The notes: generated by a model not told the origin, from the letters alone. A stretch of 64,000 nucleotides of DNA from Photobacterium aquae (GCF_001029445.1 NZ_LDOT01000007.1:1-64000), one strand, 5' to 3'; counted from the stretch's first letter, positions 1-9,867 are shown. Numbers and translations: made by a program.

Positions 1-121
1 GGGGCGGACCATACATTTTTTGTGGTTGAAGAAACAGCCACCCTTCAGGAATATATGCTACGCTGATCCCCAAGATACTTTCTATTCCTGTCCCTATGGC
101 AATAAACACAGCCGTACGACG

Positions 122-1126
122 ATGAGCCAGACAATGCAACCAGGTCAACTGATCCCGCTAATCAAAACCGTCCATGCCGCAACCTTTATTGAGTTACTTA
201 GGAATTTCGAAACAGATATCTACCCGCTCCTGAAAACGGCCGGATTACCTGATGATATTTTGCGCGGCAAGCATGAATTCATCCCCGAAAAACCAGTAAA
301 ACACCTGCTGGGGCTTATGGCCGAGCGTGCTGAACCCGAACGCTACGGCGATTTGCTGAGAACCCTGATTCAAACCTACTTTATTCCCAAAATGCTACGG
401 CATCTAACGAACCCACAAACCTTAGGGGAAGCCATTTTCCAGTTAAAAACGGCTATTCGCCATGATTCACCCTCGGCCAGTATTGACCTTGAGTATTTCA
501 ATCATGTGCCTTGGTTCTGTCGCTACAAGCAAAACGACCATTCCACCGGGTTCCTATGGGCTGAAATATTCTCGATCCTATTCCTCATTGAATTTATTCG
601 CATGGCAGGTGAATGCGACTGGCAGCCCGCCTCTATCGCCATCCAATCAGATGATGCAGGCATTCTGGCGGCGGTGATTAACTGCCCCGAAACGGTTCTT
701 TACGCCAAACGCCGTCTTTCCGCCGTCGAACTTTCCGAATCACTGCTCAACTCGCCGTTCAACCTTCCGGCACGATTTGACAGTATTCAGCAAGTGCCCC
801 CCCACCAGCCCAATTTTATCGAGAGTTTATATCTGGCACTGACCCCTTATCTCGGGCAGCAATCATTCACTATCGAACAAGCTGCGGAACTGATGAATAC
901 CAGTGTCCGCACATTGCAGCGACGCCTCTCAGACGAAGGCACCACCTTCAAACAGGTCAGGGAAAACATCATGCTAACCACCGCCTGCCAAATGATGGAA
1001 GATAAGCAATTCTCCCTCACTGATATCGCCACCGAGCTGGGCTATGCGGATATCGCCCATTTTTCACGTGCATTCAAGAAACTGACCGGATTTCCGCCGC
1101 GAATCTACCGCCAGCGATTTTTATAA
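122..1126 (+). CDS. AraC-family transcriptional regulator with arabinose-binding-like N-terminal domain
   Basis: A 334-residue DNA-binding regulator. The N-terminal two thirds resemble the PF12625 ligand-sensing domain found in OruR/ArgR-type AraC proteins. The C-terminal 85 residues form a double helix-turn-helix: one helix pair lies around FTIEQAAELMNTSVRTLQRR and a second around LTDIATELGYADIAHFSRAF, ending in the usual GFPPRIYR. The reading frame is open upstream to position 20, but the extra 34 residues look unlike the family, so I start at the internal ATG at 122; its ribosome site is weak. The gene converges on the amidohydrolase/decarboxylase pair across a shared terminator and could regulate it, which is inference. 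The ligand is unknown. Confidence 0.85.
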   Translation: MSQTMQPGQLIPLIKTVHAATFIELLRNFETDIYPLLKTAGLPDDILRGKHEFIPEKPVKHLLGLMAERAEPERYGDLLRTLIQTYFIPKMLRHLTNPQTLGEAIFQLKTAIRHDSPSASIDLEYFNHVPWFCRYKQNDHSTGFLWAEIFSILFLIEFIRMAGECDWQPASIAIQSDDAGILAAVINCPETVLYAKRRLSAVELSESLLNSPFNLPARFDSIQQVPPHQPNFIESLYLALTPYLGQQSFTIEQAAELMNTSVRTLQRRLSDEGTTFKQVRENIMLTTACQMMEDKQFSLTDIATELGYADIAHFSRAFKKLTGFPPRIYRQRFL

Positions 1127-1135
1127 CCGACATAG

Positions 1136-1165
1136 CAAAAAGCCAGTCGATTGACTGGCTTTAAT
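1136..1165. terminator. Bidirectional intrinsic terminator
   Basis: An 8-bp perfect stem (AGCCAGTC/GACTGGCT, 1141-1160) with a 4-base loop. It has an A-run on the left, which is a U-run for the minus strand, and a short T stretch on the right. It separates the convergent AraC-type and amidohydrolase genes. Confidence 0.8.
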
Positions 1166-1184
1166 GATGTTAGCTCGGTGGCCC

Positions 1185-2459
1185 TTAGCTTAAGCGGGTA
1201 TCCTTATAGACTTGCCCCCCTTTGATAACCACCTTTATATTCTCCGCATTGGCGAGAATATCGAGATCCTCGACAGGGTTACCCTGCACAAACAGCATAT
1301 CAGCGTATGCCCCTTCGCGTAGTACCCCAATCTCGCCTTCCGGGTATGGGTCGAGCAAACCTGACATCTTAAGCAGCTCCCCTGCATCTGAAGTGGCCTG
1401 CTTCAAGCCACGCAGCGAGCCAAAATATTTCTTGCGTGCTGAAAACTCAGCATTTTGGCGCGCATGTACCTCGGGCGTTCCAATAAGATCAGTACCAAAC
1501 GCACATTTCAGACCATACTTTTCTACCAACTCTGCCTGCTTGAGCAACCCCTTGCCGACCCGCTCCGTCTTTTGATAAAGAATTTCGCTATCCAGCGGGA
1601 TTTGACGGTGGGCGATCATCTCGGCGGTCGCATACTGCGGCACCACCCATACCTCTTTGTCCAAGCACATCCGGGCAATATCATCATCCATAAAGGTCGC
1701 ATGTTCGAGAGACTTAACCCCTTCCTCAATGGCAATTTTCATCGCCGGCCCGGCATGAATATGGCTACATACGTAAGAGCCGTAGTTCGTTACCGTCTCG
1801 ACAATCGCACGCAACTCCTCGCGGGTGTACTGAATTGTATCGAGCGGATCGAATAGCGAAGACGCACCACCACCGCCAAATACCTTGATATGCGATGCAC
1901 CCATAAAGATTTGATCACGCGTCCGCTTAAGGCACTCCGGCACACCGTCCGCCAAAATCAAATGCCCCTGACGCATAAAGCTGGAATCTTCAATCCCTTG
2001 GTTGAACACCGAACGCTGGGCTCGGTTCTGACGATAATCAGCATGGCCGCAAGTTTGCGAAATCGCACCATAACTTGGGTAAATGCGAGGGCCAGGCACA
2101 AAGTCACTGTCGATACTCTGCTTGAGACCATAGCAATTGCTACCCACATCGCGCACCGTGGTAAAACCGCGCTCAAGCATTTGCTTGGCGATTACGGTGG
2201 AACGAATTGCCACTTCCTCTGCTGTCATTTTATCCAGCGCCAAAAACGTATCAGACATGGCAATGTGGGTATGCGCATCAATAAGGCCGGGGATCACCGT
2301 ATAACCCGTAGCATCAATCACCTTATCGTACGCAACAGCAGGATCCTGCTGTTGAGCGATCGACTGGATCCTGCCGTCCTCAATACCGATATAGCAATCA
2401 ACCGTCAGCGTCTCGCTGATCCCATCAAACAAAGAGACATTCTTAATCAATACTTTCAT
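1185..2459 (-). CDS. Amidohydrolase-family metal-dependent hydrolase
   Basis: A 424-residue cytoplasmic TIM-barrel amidohydrolase (PF01979), of the subgroup often annotated as imidazolonepropionase-like or Xaa-Pro dipeptidase-like. The metal-binding HxH is seen in DAHTHIAMSD (His63, His65). Further metal ligands probably lie in CSHIHAG and SLEHATF, with the catalytic Asp in AFGTDLIG. The C-terminal strand GAYADMLFVQGNP is typical of the small beta domain. It lies 52 bp downstream of a PLP decarboxylase on the same strand, so the two are probably co-transcribed and may act in turn on an amino-acid-derived compound. The substrate cannot be read from sequence. Confidence 0.85.
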   Translation of the reverse strand: MKVLIKNVSLFDGISETLTVDCYIGIEDGRIQSIAQQQDPAVAYDKVIDATGYTVIPGLIDAHTHIAMSDTFLALDKMTAEEVAIRSTVIAKQMLERGFTTVRDVGSNCYGLKQSIDSDFVPGPRIYPSYGAISQTCGHADYRQNRAQRSVFNQGIEDSSFMRQGHLILADGVPECLKRTRDQIFMGASHIKVFGGGGASSLFDPLDTIQYTREELRAIVETVTNYGSYVCSHIHAGPAMKIAIEEGVKSLEHATFMDDDIARMCLDKEVWVVPQYATAEMIAHRQIPLDSEILYQKTERVGKGLLKQAELVEKYGLKCAFGTDLIGTPEVHARQNAEFSARKKYFGSLRGLKQATSDAGELLKMSGLLDPYPEGEIGVLREGAYADMLFVQGNPVEDLDILANAENIKVVIKGGQVYKDTRLS

Positions 2460-2511
2460 TGTCTTCTCACTTTTCAGGTGAAATCAATTTATTCAACAGT
2501 ACGCAACCGAC

Positions 2512-3969
2512 TCAAATCACCGCCGATGCGCAAGCGGCATCAATTTTTTCCAATTCAATATGATAGGCCTCGATAATCTTCTCAGCCGATGCATCAATAT
2601 CAGCCACAGTGGTATGGCAGTTAAGCACCGAGAAAAGCATGGTTTTCAGCCCCTTGTACCCAGATGTAGACGGATAACAAAAACCTTCTTGCTGTAAACG
2701 ATGGACAATACGTGCCGTCAGCACATTGCGAAACTCATCATCGCCTTTACCGAACTGAGCTGAGAATCGATTCGAGACCACATCGTTTAGGATGGTAATG
2801 CCGTCAACATTGCGTAGACGGTCGGCCATACGACGAGCCAAGTCACAACAGGTATCCAGGTGGTCTTCTATACCCTGCCTGCCAAGGGCCTTAATCGCCG
2901 CGTAAACCGGCACTCCACGGGCACGGCGCGACGCCGCGATACCAAAGTTAATGGCGTTGCGATCCGGCTTGGCAATGGCATCTGTCAAATAGGCCCCCAT
3001 ACTGTTGCCCCCCATCGCCTCAGCCAACAGGCTCGCATCACGCACAATTACCACGCCACTGTCATAAGGCATGTTGAACCACTTATGACCATCGGTATCC
3101 CATGAGTCGGCTTTTTCAATTCCTTTTAGCATCGGCTTTTGCTTTTCGCTCGCCGCCGACCACAAGCCTATCGCGCCATCGACATGCAGCCAGGCATTCG
3201 GGTGACGACTGACACAAGCTGACAACTCCTCGAACGGATCATAGGCCCCCGAATCAATACAGCCTGCCTGAGCACAAACCAATGTCGGGCCATCACATTG
3301 TGCAAGCACGTCCGAAATGGCATCAGGAATAATCCGTAGATTCTTGTCTGTCGGGATAGTCTTGATATCGCACTCGCCCATGCCAATCATCCACAACGCT
3401 CGCTTGATCGTTGAGTGGATCTGGTCACTCACCACCACGTTGATCCGTGGGGCGTCATAGAGTCCTTTTTTGGCGACATCCCAACCCGCCCGTTTCAGCA
3501 ATGCATTGCGGGCAGTAATCAAGGCGGTATAAATCGCCTCCTGGGCGCCAGATGTAAAGCCTACGCCCGCAGTGTGCGGCAAGCCTAGCAATTCAAGTAA
3601 CCACTCGGCGGCAGTTTCCTCGGCAACGGATGTCGCCGGGCTAGACACATAATATGGAACATTCTGATCCCAAGCGCTCACCAGCCAGTCAGCTGCAAGC
3701 GAAACCGGAAAACTACCGCCGATCGCGTATCCGAAATAACGCGGGCCACCTGACCCAATCAGACCCTGTTCGATATTCTCAGCCAATTCATCGATCACCA
3801 ACTTGGCATCACTCGGTGTTTGCGGCAACGGGCCCCCAAGACGCGAACGCAATTCATCACTGCCGATCTGCTTGTCGATTGGGCGCTCTGGTAGCGATTC
3901 CAAATAGTCCACTGCGTGACCCATAGACGAATTGAGTAGTTCTCGATATTGGGTAAATTGATGGCTCAT
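2512..3969 (-). CDS. Pyridoxal-phosphate-dependent group II decarboxylase
   Basis: A 485-residue fold-type I PLP enzyme of the aromatic-L-amino-acid/glutamate decarboxylase family (PF00282). The Schiff-base lysine is in DTDGHKWFNMPYDSG (about Lys296), the cofactor Asp in LHVDGAIGLW, and the substrate-loop segment YYVSSPATSVAEE is present. The frame stays open to 3987, but ATG 3969 has a good Shine-Dalgarno (TGAGGT) and yields the natural N terminus MSHQFTQYRELL. It is the first gene of a probable two-gene operon with the amidohydrolase. The substrate is unassigned: tyrosine, DOPA or tryptophan-type decarboxylases and glutamate decarboxylases all share these motifs. Confidence 0.88.
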   Translation of the reverse strand: MSHQFTQYRELLNSSMGHAVDYLESLPERPIDKQIGSDELRSRLGGPLPQTPSDAKLVIDELAENIEQGLIGSGGPRYFGYAIGGSFPVSLAADWLVSAWDQNVPYYVSSPATSVAEETAAEWLLELLGLPHTAGVGFTSGAQEAIYTALITARNALLKRAGWDVAKKGLYDAPRINVVVSDQIHSTIKRALWMIGMGECDIKTIPTDKNLRIIPDAISDVLAQCDGPTLVCAQAGCIDSGAYDPFEELSACVSRHPNAWLHVDGAIGLWSAASEKQKPMLKGIEKADSWDTDGHKWFNMPYDSGVVIVRDASLLAEAMGGNSMGAYLTDAIAKPDRNAINFGIAASRRARGVPVYAAIKALGRQGIEDHLDTCCDLARRMADRLRNVDGITILNDVVSNRFSAQFGKGDDEFRNVLTARIVHRLQQEGFCYPSTSGYKGLKTMLFSVLNCHTTVADIDASAEKIIEAYHIELEKIDAACASAVI

Positions 3970-4168
3970 GACGTACCTCACTAACAATGAAAGTTACCGT
4001 CTAAATTAATGATTCTCTCCTCAATTACTTACCATTTCACGCCAATCCAACGCTAAAGTTTTGCGAGTTAATTCATCGTTTTGAACGAGCAAATGACCAT
4101 TTTGTAGTGCTGATAGTGTTTATTGGGCATTATTCAAATGGGTTCATACGGGTTACACGGAAGTCGAA

Positions 4169-4534
4169 ATGGAATTTACTCAAACAGGCATTATTCTAAA
4201 AACGGAAAAGTACAATCACTGCGTCCGTTTCTATTCCGAAATACTTGGTCTTTGCCTTGTATCTGAAAAAATTGAAGGTGAGTTCAGAATGTCTGAATTC
4301 AACTTTGGGGGAAGTTACCTGTTAATTGAAACCGGTGGTAAGGCAAGCCTTGAAGAAAAAAGCTCGACCGAAAATCCTACCGTATTAAGATTTGATATTC
4401 CTGATGCCAATATTGCTATTGCATATTTGCAAAATCATGGGGTTCAAACAGCATATTACACCTATGATTGGGCCAATATCATTATCATCATTGACCCAGA
4501 TGGTAACCGTATTGAGTTAAAGGAAACAAAATGA
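4169..4534 (+). CDS. VOC (glyoxalase/bleomycin-resistance) superfamily protein
   Basis: A 121-residue single VOC domain with the paired beta-alpha-beta-beta-beta layout. The N-terminal half has HCVRFYSEILGLCLV, a standard helix-plus-strand element, and the C terminus ends in IIDPDGNRIELKE, where the Glu is the usual metal-ligand position. The function could be a lyase, a dioxygenase or antibiotic binding; nothing in the sequence decides. Its stop codon overlaps the next start (ATGA at 4531-4534), so the two are translationally coupled. Confidence 0.85.
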   Translation: MEFTQTGIILKTEKYNHCVRFYSEILGLCLVSEKIEGEFRMSEFNFGGSYLLIETGGKASLEEKSSTENPTVLRFDIPDANIAIAYLQNHGVQTAYYTYDWANIIIIIDPDGNRIELKETK

Positions 4535-5088
4535 TCGGTTACCAACGAGACCAGTTAACGCTTCTTCTGTTAATGAAAATAATATTAACAACCACATTGC
4601 TGCCTATTGTGTGGGTATTTAGCAAGCAAACCCGCTATGAGTTCTACTTAACAAAACTAGCTAACTGGCTGCGTATCGCCGGTTTATATCGGTTAGCGAT
4701 ATATTTTAGCAATAAGGTATTTAAAAAGACAAAATCACAAGATAATAAATTCTGGGCGACTCACGTTCTAGCAATATCGTATCAATATGCTGGTGATCTA
4801 ATTTTGGCAAAATGCTACTTCTATGCCGCTCGCGAAGATGCCAATGAATACCAAATGGGATTAAGCTACTATTATCATGGTAAGTTTATGGTCGAAATCG
4901 GTGAGTTAGATCTGGCTCAAGACTATTTCCGGCAAACCATAAGATTATGCTCAAATAACAACAATGATAATTTGCTCAAACAAACTCAAAGAGCACTAAC
5001 AGGGCTTCACGAACTACAACAAACACTAAACCATCCTTATGTACACGGCGAAAACACACCTAACTCGATAGCACATAATGATACCTAA
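4531..5088 (+). CDS. Hypothetical protein with N-terminal membrane anchor and TPR-like repeats
   Basis: A 185-residue protein I do not recognise. It has a hydrophobic segment near residues 10-30 (LLLLMKIILTTTLLPIVWVF). Aromatic-rich helical pairs follow (LANWLRIAGLYRLAIYF, GDLILAKCYFYAARED, GELDLAQDYFRQTIRLC) with the spacing and A/Y/F pattern of tetratricopeptide-like repeats. The tail is Asn-rich. It overlaps the VOC gene by 4 bp. A role as a membrane-anchored scaffold is inferred from the helical repeats only. Confidence 0.7.
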   Translation: MIGYQRDQLTLLLLMKIILTTTLLPIVWVFSKQTRYEFYLTKLANWLRIAGLYRLAIYFSNKVFKKTKSQDNKFWATHVLAISYQYAGDLILAKCYFYAAREDANEYQMGLSYYYHGKFMVEIGELDLAQDYFRQTIRLCSNNNNDNLLKQTQRALTGLHELQQTLNHPYVHGENTPNSIAHNDT

Positions 5089-5093
5089 AAAAA

Positions 5094-5116
5094 TAGTGAG
5101 CCATTATGGCTCACTA
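5094..5116 (-). terminator. Intrinsic terminator, mainly for the chemoreceptor gene
   Basis: A 10-bp stem, TAGTGAGCCA/TGGCTCACTA, followed on the minus strand by a run of seven T. It lies 20 bp past the chemoreceptor stop codon. Confidence 0.8.
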
Positions 5117-5136
5117 TCTAGGGTGTGTCCCTCAAC

Positions 5137-6777
5137 TCAGTATTTAAACAGGCTCACAACATCTTTAAGCTGATCCGCCTTGCCTTTTAACTGGTTGACC
5201 TCCAAGACAGAACAGCGGGTCGATTCCTTGTTTTCATCGGCCTTCTCACTCAAAGAGGTCACATTCAAAGCTAAATCTTCAGAGGCTTTGGCCTGCTCAT
5301 TCACCAAAAGAGTAATTTCAGCCATCCCATCACTGACTTTGCTTATGTTCGTCTTGAAGTTTTCCAGTGACTCATTAGCCTGATCGGCAAAACGCGTGCT
5401 TTCATCTACACCAATCACTGCATGATGCATCATATCTGAGGCATCTTTAGTATCCGTTTGGATAGACGCAATCATTGTCCCAATCTCAATTGTTGCCGTT
5501 GCCGTTCGCTCTGACAACTTCCTAACTTCGTCGGCAACAACGGCAAAACCCCGCCCTTGATCACCGGCACGAGCAGCTTCGATCGCGGCATTAAGCGCCA
5601 ACAAATTGGTTTGGTCTGCAATATCCTTGATCACCTCAACAATCGAGTGAATATCCTCAGCCTGCTGATCCAACTTCGCCAATTTATCAGTCATAATTAA
5701 TGCTTCTTGCTGAACAGCTTTGATACTGTTTAGTGCAAGATTAATTGTTTTGACTGTACTCTCGGTCAAATCACCAAATTGTGACATTTCTCCACTAGCA
5801 GCCACAACGATCCCGGACACACTCTGTGAACTGGCAGATAATTCCTCAACAGCCGTTGCACCAGCGCGAACATCATGTGCTTGAGCGTCGTAACGGTCAG
5901 ACACCTCCTCCATCAAATGTTCAAGTTCGGTACAATTATTGTTTACACTATTAACCGCTGTGTCGATATCTGTGATCTTCACCTGCAAGGCAGCCATGAA
6001 TGTATTGAATGCCTTGGCCATCATGCCAATTTCATCACCGCTTCGAATACTCAAACGGCGCGTTAAGTCCCAATTGCCATTCGCTAAAGATGTTAATGTA
6101 TCATTCAGCACATATACCGGATGAGTTATCTTGCGGCTAAACCACGCTGCAATAATAATCGATACTAATAGAAGAATTACAGCAAGAATCAGAGTATTAG
6201 TTATAACTCTTTTTTTCATATTAGCGATTGCAGCAATCGAAACATCGGCACCGATTACGTGTAATTCACCGTTCGAATTCCTAAACGGAATAAATATAGA
6301 CCTGAAAACACCAAATTCTCCTTGGTATTCTTCATATTGAATCTGAGATGTTTCAAATGCTTTACGCATCATTGCTGGTACAATTTCGTACTCTTTATGA
6401 TACCAATTTTTATAATCTCCGCGGCCAATTTCATCCGGTGATTTATTAACAGATGTATAATAAATCCGACCATTCTTCATATAAACTGAGTAGATATAGT
6501 CCAAACCAACTTTTTGGTTAAAATCAGTCAGTACCGACACAATACGATCATAATCATCAGCATGGTCGTTATTCATGCTTAAGAAGTCATCACCAATTAT
6601 AGCTTGAGCCGCATAAGCCGACGTACGTAACTCAGAGTCATATGCTGAATAAGCTCGTTTCACTAATGTATTATAAGAGATTACGGATAACACACTAATA
6701 ATCAATATTGCAACGAATAAAAAACAACCTGTAAGTTTGAATTGAAGAGAACGATTATAAAAAAGTATAGAATTCAT
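5137..6777 (-). CDS. Methyl-accepting chemotaxis protein
   Basis: A 546-residue transmembrane chemoreceptor. TM1 (about residues 14-36) and TM2 (about 192-214) flank a periplasmic sensor of roughly 155 residues with a Cache-like look ([19 protein letters not shown]). A HAMP domain follows, then the cytoplasmic coiled coil with the conserved hairpin tip ([18 protein letters not shown] and [18 protein letters not shown]) that contacts CheA and CheW. There is no C-terminal NWETF-type CheR tether. The ligand is unknown. It is monocistronic with its own terminator. Confidence 0.93.
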   Translation of the reverse strand: MNSILFYNRSLQFKLTGCFLFVAILIISVLSVISYNTLVKRAYSAYDSELRTSAYAAQAIIGDDFLSMNNDHADDYDRIVSVLTDFNQKVGLDYIYSVYMKNGRIYYTSVNKSPDEIGRGDYKNWYHKEYEIVPAMMRKAFETSQIQYEEYQGEFGVFRSIFIPFRNSNGELHVIGADVSIAAIANMKKRVITNTLILAVILLLVSIIIAAWFSRKITHPVYVLNDTLTSLANGNWDLTRRLSIRSGDEIGMMAKAFNTFMAALQVKITDIDTAVNSVNNNCTELEHLMEEVSDRYDAQAHDVRAGATAVEELSASSQSVSGIVVAASGEMSQFGDLTESTVKTINLALNSIKAVQQEALIMTDKLAKLDQQAEDIHSIVEVIKDIADQTNLLALNAAIEAARAGDQGRGFAVVADEVRKLSERTATATIEIGTMIASIQTDTKDASDMMHHAVIGVDESTRFADQANESLENFKTNISKVSDGMAEITLLVNEQAKASEDLALNVTSLSEKADENKESTRCSVLEVNQLKGKADQLKDVVSLFKY

Positions 6778-6975
6778 GTTTATATTTATTGATATGATTA
6801 ATTATACGTCCGTTTTTATAAAATGAAAGGTATTCAGGCTTTGATGCATACTAAACAGGTTTTATATTTCCTTTCCGTAATACAATAGCAACTCAAAGCG
6901 CATATTTGCTTCGTCTTATTAATAATATAAACACCTTTACAAACAAATTGAAAACACCCAAGCCCCAAAATACAA

Positions 6976-7008
6976 AAAGAGCAACCATTCAATTACAGGT
7001 TGCTCTTT
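6976..7008 (-). terminator. Intrinsic terminator downstream of the RidA-family gene
   Basis: An 11-bp stem AAAGAGCAACC/GGTTGCTCTTT with an 11-base loop. On the minus strand it is followed by TTTTTGT. Confidence 0.75.
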
Positions 7009-7053
7009 AGGTATATATCAGGTTATTTATCCCAATATGATATATTTGGGCTG

Positions 7054-7416
7054 TTACTTATATTTATCGCCAGCAGCAGCTACAAATGCCATTTCGACAA
7101 GATAATCAGGATCCGCTAGCTCAGCTTTAACACAAGCACGGCTCGGAGCACAACCTTCAGGAAAGAAGGCATCCCAAATTTCATTTAACGCATCGAAATT
7201 GGCAAAATCAGTAACATAAATAGTTACCGACAAAATTCGCGATTTATCGCTATCAATCTTTGCCAAATTTGCTTCAGCCTGAGCAAGGATTTGTTCTGTC
7301 TGTCCTTTGATATCCGCTGAGGTATCGGTATCTGCCACTTCAACAAAATGTGCAATACCATTAAATACCGTGATATCAGACCAACGCTTACAAGGGTTAA
7401 TACGGTGAATAGTCAT
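7054..7416 (-). CDS. RidA/YjgF/UK114-family protein
   Basis: A 120-residue single-domain protein of the Rid family, which hydrolyses reactive enamine/imine intermediates made by PLP enzymes. Family signatures are the central segment ILSVTIYVTDFANFDALNEIW and the Arg-containing PSRACVKAELADPDYLVEM, where the Arg corresponds to the imine-binding Arg of RidA. The N terminus (ITVFNGIAHFVEVAD) departs from canonical RidA, so it is more likely a Rid paralogue than RidA itself. Confidence 0.87.
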   Translation of the reverse strand: MTIHRINPCKRWSDITVFNGIAHFVEVADTDTSADIKGQTEQILAQAEANLAKIDSDKSRILSVTIYVTDFANFDALNEIWDAFFPEGCAPSRACVKAELADPDYLVEMAFVAAAGDKYK

Positions 7417-7509
7417 AACTGCTCTCGGTTAGTGATTTAACCGCGTTATTTTAATAAAAAAACACCTTGTCACACAGTTTTTTCTCCTGCAACGCGGTGT
7501 TTGCTGCTG

Positions 7510-7758
7510 CTAATAAATCGCTTTGTCCGGATCAACTTCACCATATAGGGTATTGCACACATCCCCCAATGCGGGTTCTAAGTAATCTCGTATAGCATCA
7601 ATGGAATCAGCCTGCCACATACACTGGCAGCATTTCTGGTAGTCATTGACGATGGTGGAACATAATCTCATCCCAGCGGGGGCTTCGCTGATGGCAACAT
7701 CTGCCTTGCGCCAGAATCTTGCAGGATCTGTTATCTCATGCTCAATCACTATATACAT
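7510..7758 (-). CDS. Small hypothetical protein, Cys-rich centre
   Basis: An 82-residue protein that I do not recognise. It starts MYIVIEHEITDPARFW, which suggests a ferredoxin-like alpha/beta fold, and has a central YQKCCQCMW cluster that could bind metal. ATG 7758 is preferred over ATG 7764 because the AAGGGG ribosome site is then 8 bases upstream instead of 2. It lies between a Rid-family gene and a thioesterase gene on the same strand. Confidence 0.7.
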   Translation of the reverse strand: MYIVIEHEITDPARFWRKADVAISEAPAGMRLCSTIVNDYQKCCQCMWQADSIDAIRDYLEPALGDVCNTLYGEVDPDKAIY

Positions 7759-7843
7759 GTGCATCGCCCCTTGAGATTCGTATCATGACATCTCACTACA
7801 CCAGTCTCACTGACTCGACAATATAAGGATACAATCAGCAAAG

Positions 7844-8305
7844 TTACGATGTCAGGTCTGTCGTGTCCTGACACACCAAATCTGGCTGAAGTTTCTCAAT
7901 CTGTCCGCGTAATGTGTGACTTATTTCTGCCTTGCTGTGAGTGTTGAAATCAAACATCACTATATCCGCTTGCCCATACGTTGTAATTTGCTGCTGCTGG
8001 CGGCTTACAATAATGTACTCCATCGTAAAACGGTCTTTATCCACAGCGCTGACCCGACTTCCAACCAGTAAGGTGTCCGGATAGGTTACCGGCAAACGAT
8101 AACGGCTCTGAGTACCACTAAGAACGGGTCCAACACGGCTTTCCTTCAACTCTTCCATTAAACCAATATGGGTAAAATAATCTAACCGTGCCGTTTCAAA
8201 ATAGCGAAAGTAAACAACGTTATTAACATGCTGCAATGCGTCCATCTCACCCCATGCTACGGGAATTTCTGTGATCACAGGGTATCCATCCAACAAGCTA
8301 TCCAT
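7844..8305 (-). CDS. Acyl-CoA thioesterase, 4HBT hot-dog family
   Basis: A 153-residue hot-dog fold protein. The 4-hydroxybenzoyl-CoA-thioesterase signature WGEMDALQHVNNVVYFRYFE places the catalytic Asp and the HVNN turn at residues 18-38. It resembles YbgC/FadM-type thioesterases that hydrolyse short or medium acyl-CoA. The actual substrate is unknown. The GGAGGCG-type ribosome site upstream of ATG 8305 supports the start. Confidence 0.88.
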   Translation of the reverse strand: MDSLLDGYPVITEIPVAWGEMDALQHVNNVVYFRYFETARLDYFTHIGLMEELKESRVGPVLSGTQSRYRLPVTYPDTLLVGSRVSAVDKDRFTMEYIIVSRQQQQITTYGQADIVMFDFNTHSKAEISHTLRGQIEKLQPDLVCQDTTDLTS

Positions 8306-8554
8306 ATTCGCCTCCTTGCCTTTTACTGAATTCTTAAACGTTTGTTTGAATATTAGTCCATAATTCGCACTCCCCCAAACACCCCATTATATTAAATGAC
8401 TAGCACATTGATGATGTAACACACAGGTCAACGCCTACTTTTTAAACACAAATGAAAGCCGTGTGTAAATTTTCAACGTTAAACAACAATAAACTTGATT
8501 TTATAAAGGATTACGTAGGCTTTTGCGGTATTCTAGCAGCCCAATTTTATCCTG

Positions 8555-9682
8555 ATGCCCAATGGCGGCGTCAGGAAAACCAAACAGGCGCCGAAGGGCC
8601 ACATACACACTATGCTTTACGACAATAATCTTCCAATCCGCTATCCGAAAGGTAATTTCGCCATGGCGACGGTGTACAGTTTCACCGGCGCATCAATTCT
8701 GGCCTCTATCATTTTTTCCCTATTGCTGTTTTTGTCTATTGACGAAGACCCAATGATGCAAATCCTGTTCGGCGGACTCGCCGTTATTTTCGAATTAGGC
8801 AAATTTTTTGCCTGGTACGAATTTGGCGAACGTCGTGCACGCCGCAATTACACCGGTGCTTTTTCTGCATTTGCCTTTTATGCCGTATTAGCAGCAATCT
8901 CTATTGGTGGTTCGGTTGGCGGTATCAACAGCGCAACGAATCAGGCGCAAAGTCATGTCAATGTTCAGCAGAGCAAGATCAACAACTACAACATGCAAAT
9001 TGAGGCGATTGAAGATCAAATCAAACTCAACAACGTCGCCGCTGAGAAATATATCCAAATGGAGCGTATCGCTACTGGTGTGACCCGTATCCAGAAAGAA
9101 AATGACAAACTGCGCGAACAACAAATGGCGTTGGCAGCAGAGCGCGACAGTCTACCGGTTGTCAGCCAAGGCTCTGTGATCGGCCTGATCGACAGCTTGG
9201 CTAAATCACTGCACATTAAGACCCAAACCGCCCAACTCGGCTTGGTGATTTTCCTTTCTGTTTTGCTGGATTTCTTTGCGGCTTTCTTTGTTGGGCTAAT
9301 TGGTGAAGAGCTGCGTTTTCGCAACCAATTCAAAAACAACAATACGATTACCATCGATAGCTTTGCTAATTGTGAACCGAAAGAACCAGAGTTACTGACT
9401 CATTACTACCAAGGGTCTGATGAAGAGTTCTCAGCCGGTGATGAGCAGGCAATGACAAAACAAGCACCTGAACCTGTCGAGCCTAAAAGCCTCTATGAAC
9501 AGGCTATCGATGCACTAAGCCAAAACAAGGTTAATTGCACCAAACGTGCTGTTACCCAATATCTGAAAGTAACCAACGAAGACGTCGATGAGCTATTCAA
9601 GCGCTTTATGGATGAAGGTATTGTCAGCAAGAAACCGAATAACCACTACCAATGGCACGGCGTAGCTACTTCTGAAAGCTAA
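8555..9682 (+). CDS. Polytopic membrane protein with coiled coil and winged-helix-like C terminus
   Basis: A 375-residue protein of unknown function. Predicted membrane segments lie at about 40-62, 67-88, 100-123 and 226-250. Between TM3 and TM4 is a long coiled coil (about 130-200, rich in N, Q and E). The cytoplasmic C terminus (about 312-368: SLYEQAIDALSQNKVNCTKR, then AVTQYLKVTNEDVDELFKRF and MDEGIVSKK) has the helix-helix-helix-wing pattern of small winged helices such as the FtsK gamma domain. The start is uncertain: ATG 8612 (MLYDNNLPIRY) is a plausible alternative, though neither has a well-spaced ribosome site. Monocistronic, with a strong terminator. Confidence 0.75.
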   Translation: MPNGGVRKTKQAPKGHIHTMLYDNNLPIRYPKGNFAMATVYSFTGASILASIIFSLLLFLSIDEDPMMQILFGGLAVIFELGKFFAWYEFGERRARRNYTGAFSAFAFYAVLAAISIGGSVGGINSATNQAQSHVNVQQSKINNYNMQIEAIEDQIKLNNVAAEKYIQMERIATGVTRIQKENDKLREQQMALAAERDSLPVVSQGSVIGLIDSLAKSLHIKTQTAQLGLVIFLSVLLDFFAAFFVGLIGEELRFRNQFKNNNTITIDSFANCEPKEPELLTHYYQGSDEEFSAGDEQAMTKQAPEPVEPKSLYEQAIDALSQNKVNCTKRAVTQYLKVTNEDVDELFKRFMDEGIVSKKPNNHYQWHGVATSES

Positions 9683-9700
9683 CATTTCGCATCACAGACA

Positions 9701-9732
9701 AAAAGCCAGAGTCGTACTCTGGCTTTTTTTTT
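9701..9732 (+). terminator. Strong intrinsic terminator
   Basis: A 9-bp stem AGCCAGAGT/ACTCTGGCT with a 3-base loop followed by nine T. It lies 18 bp past the membrane-protein stop. Confidence 0.92.
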
Positions 9733-9867
9733 GATGTTACGCAGTGAATCTTTATCACAAACAAGCAAACAAACCATTAACAATTAATTTAATTTCGCTT
9801 GATTGCTGATATCATTTTGATATTGGCACACATACCCATCAAGAATATATAAATTGAGAATAAACTC

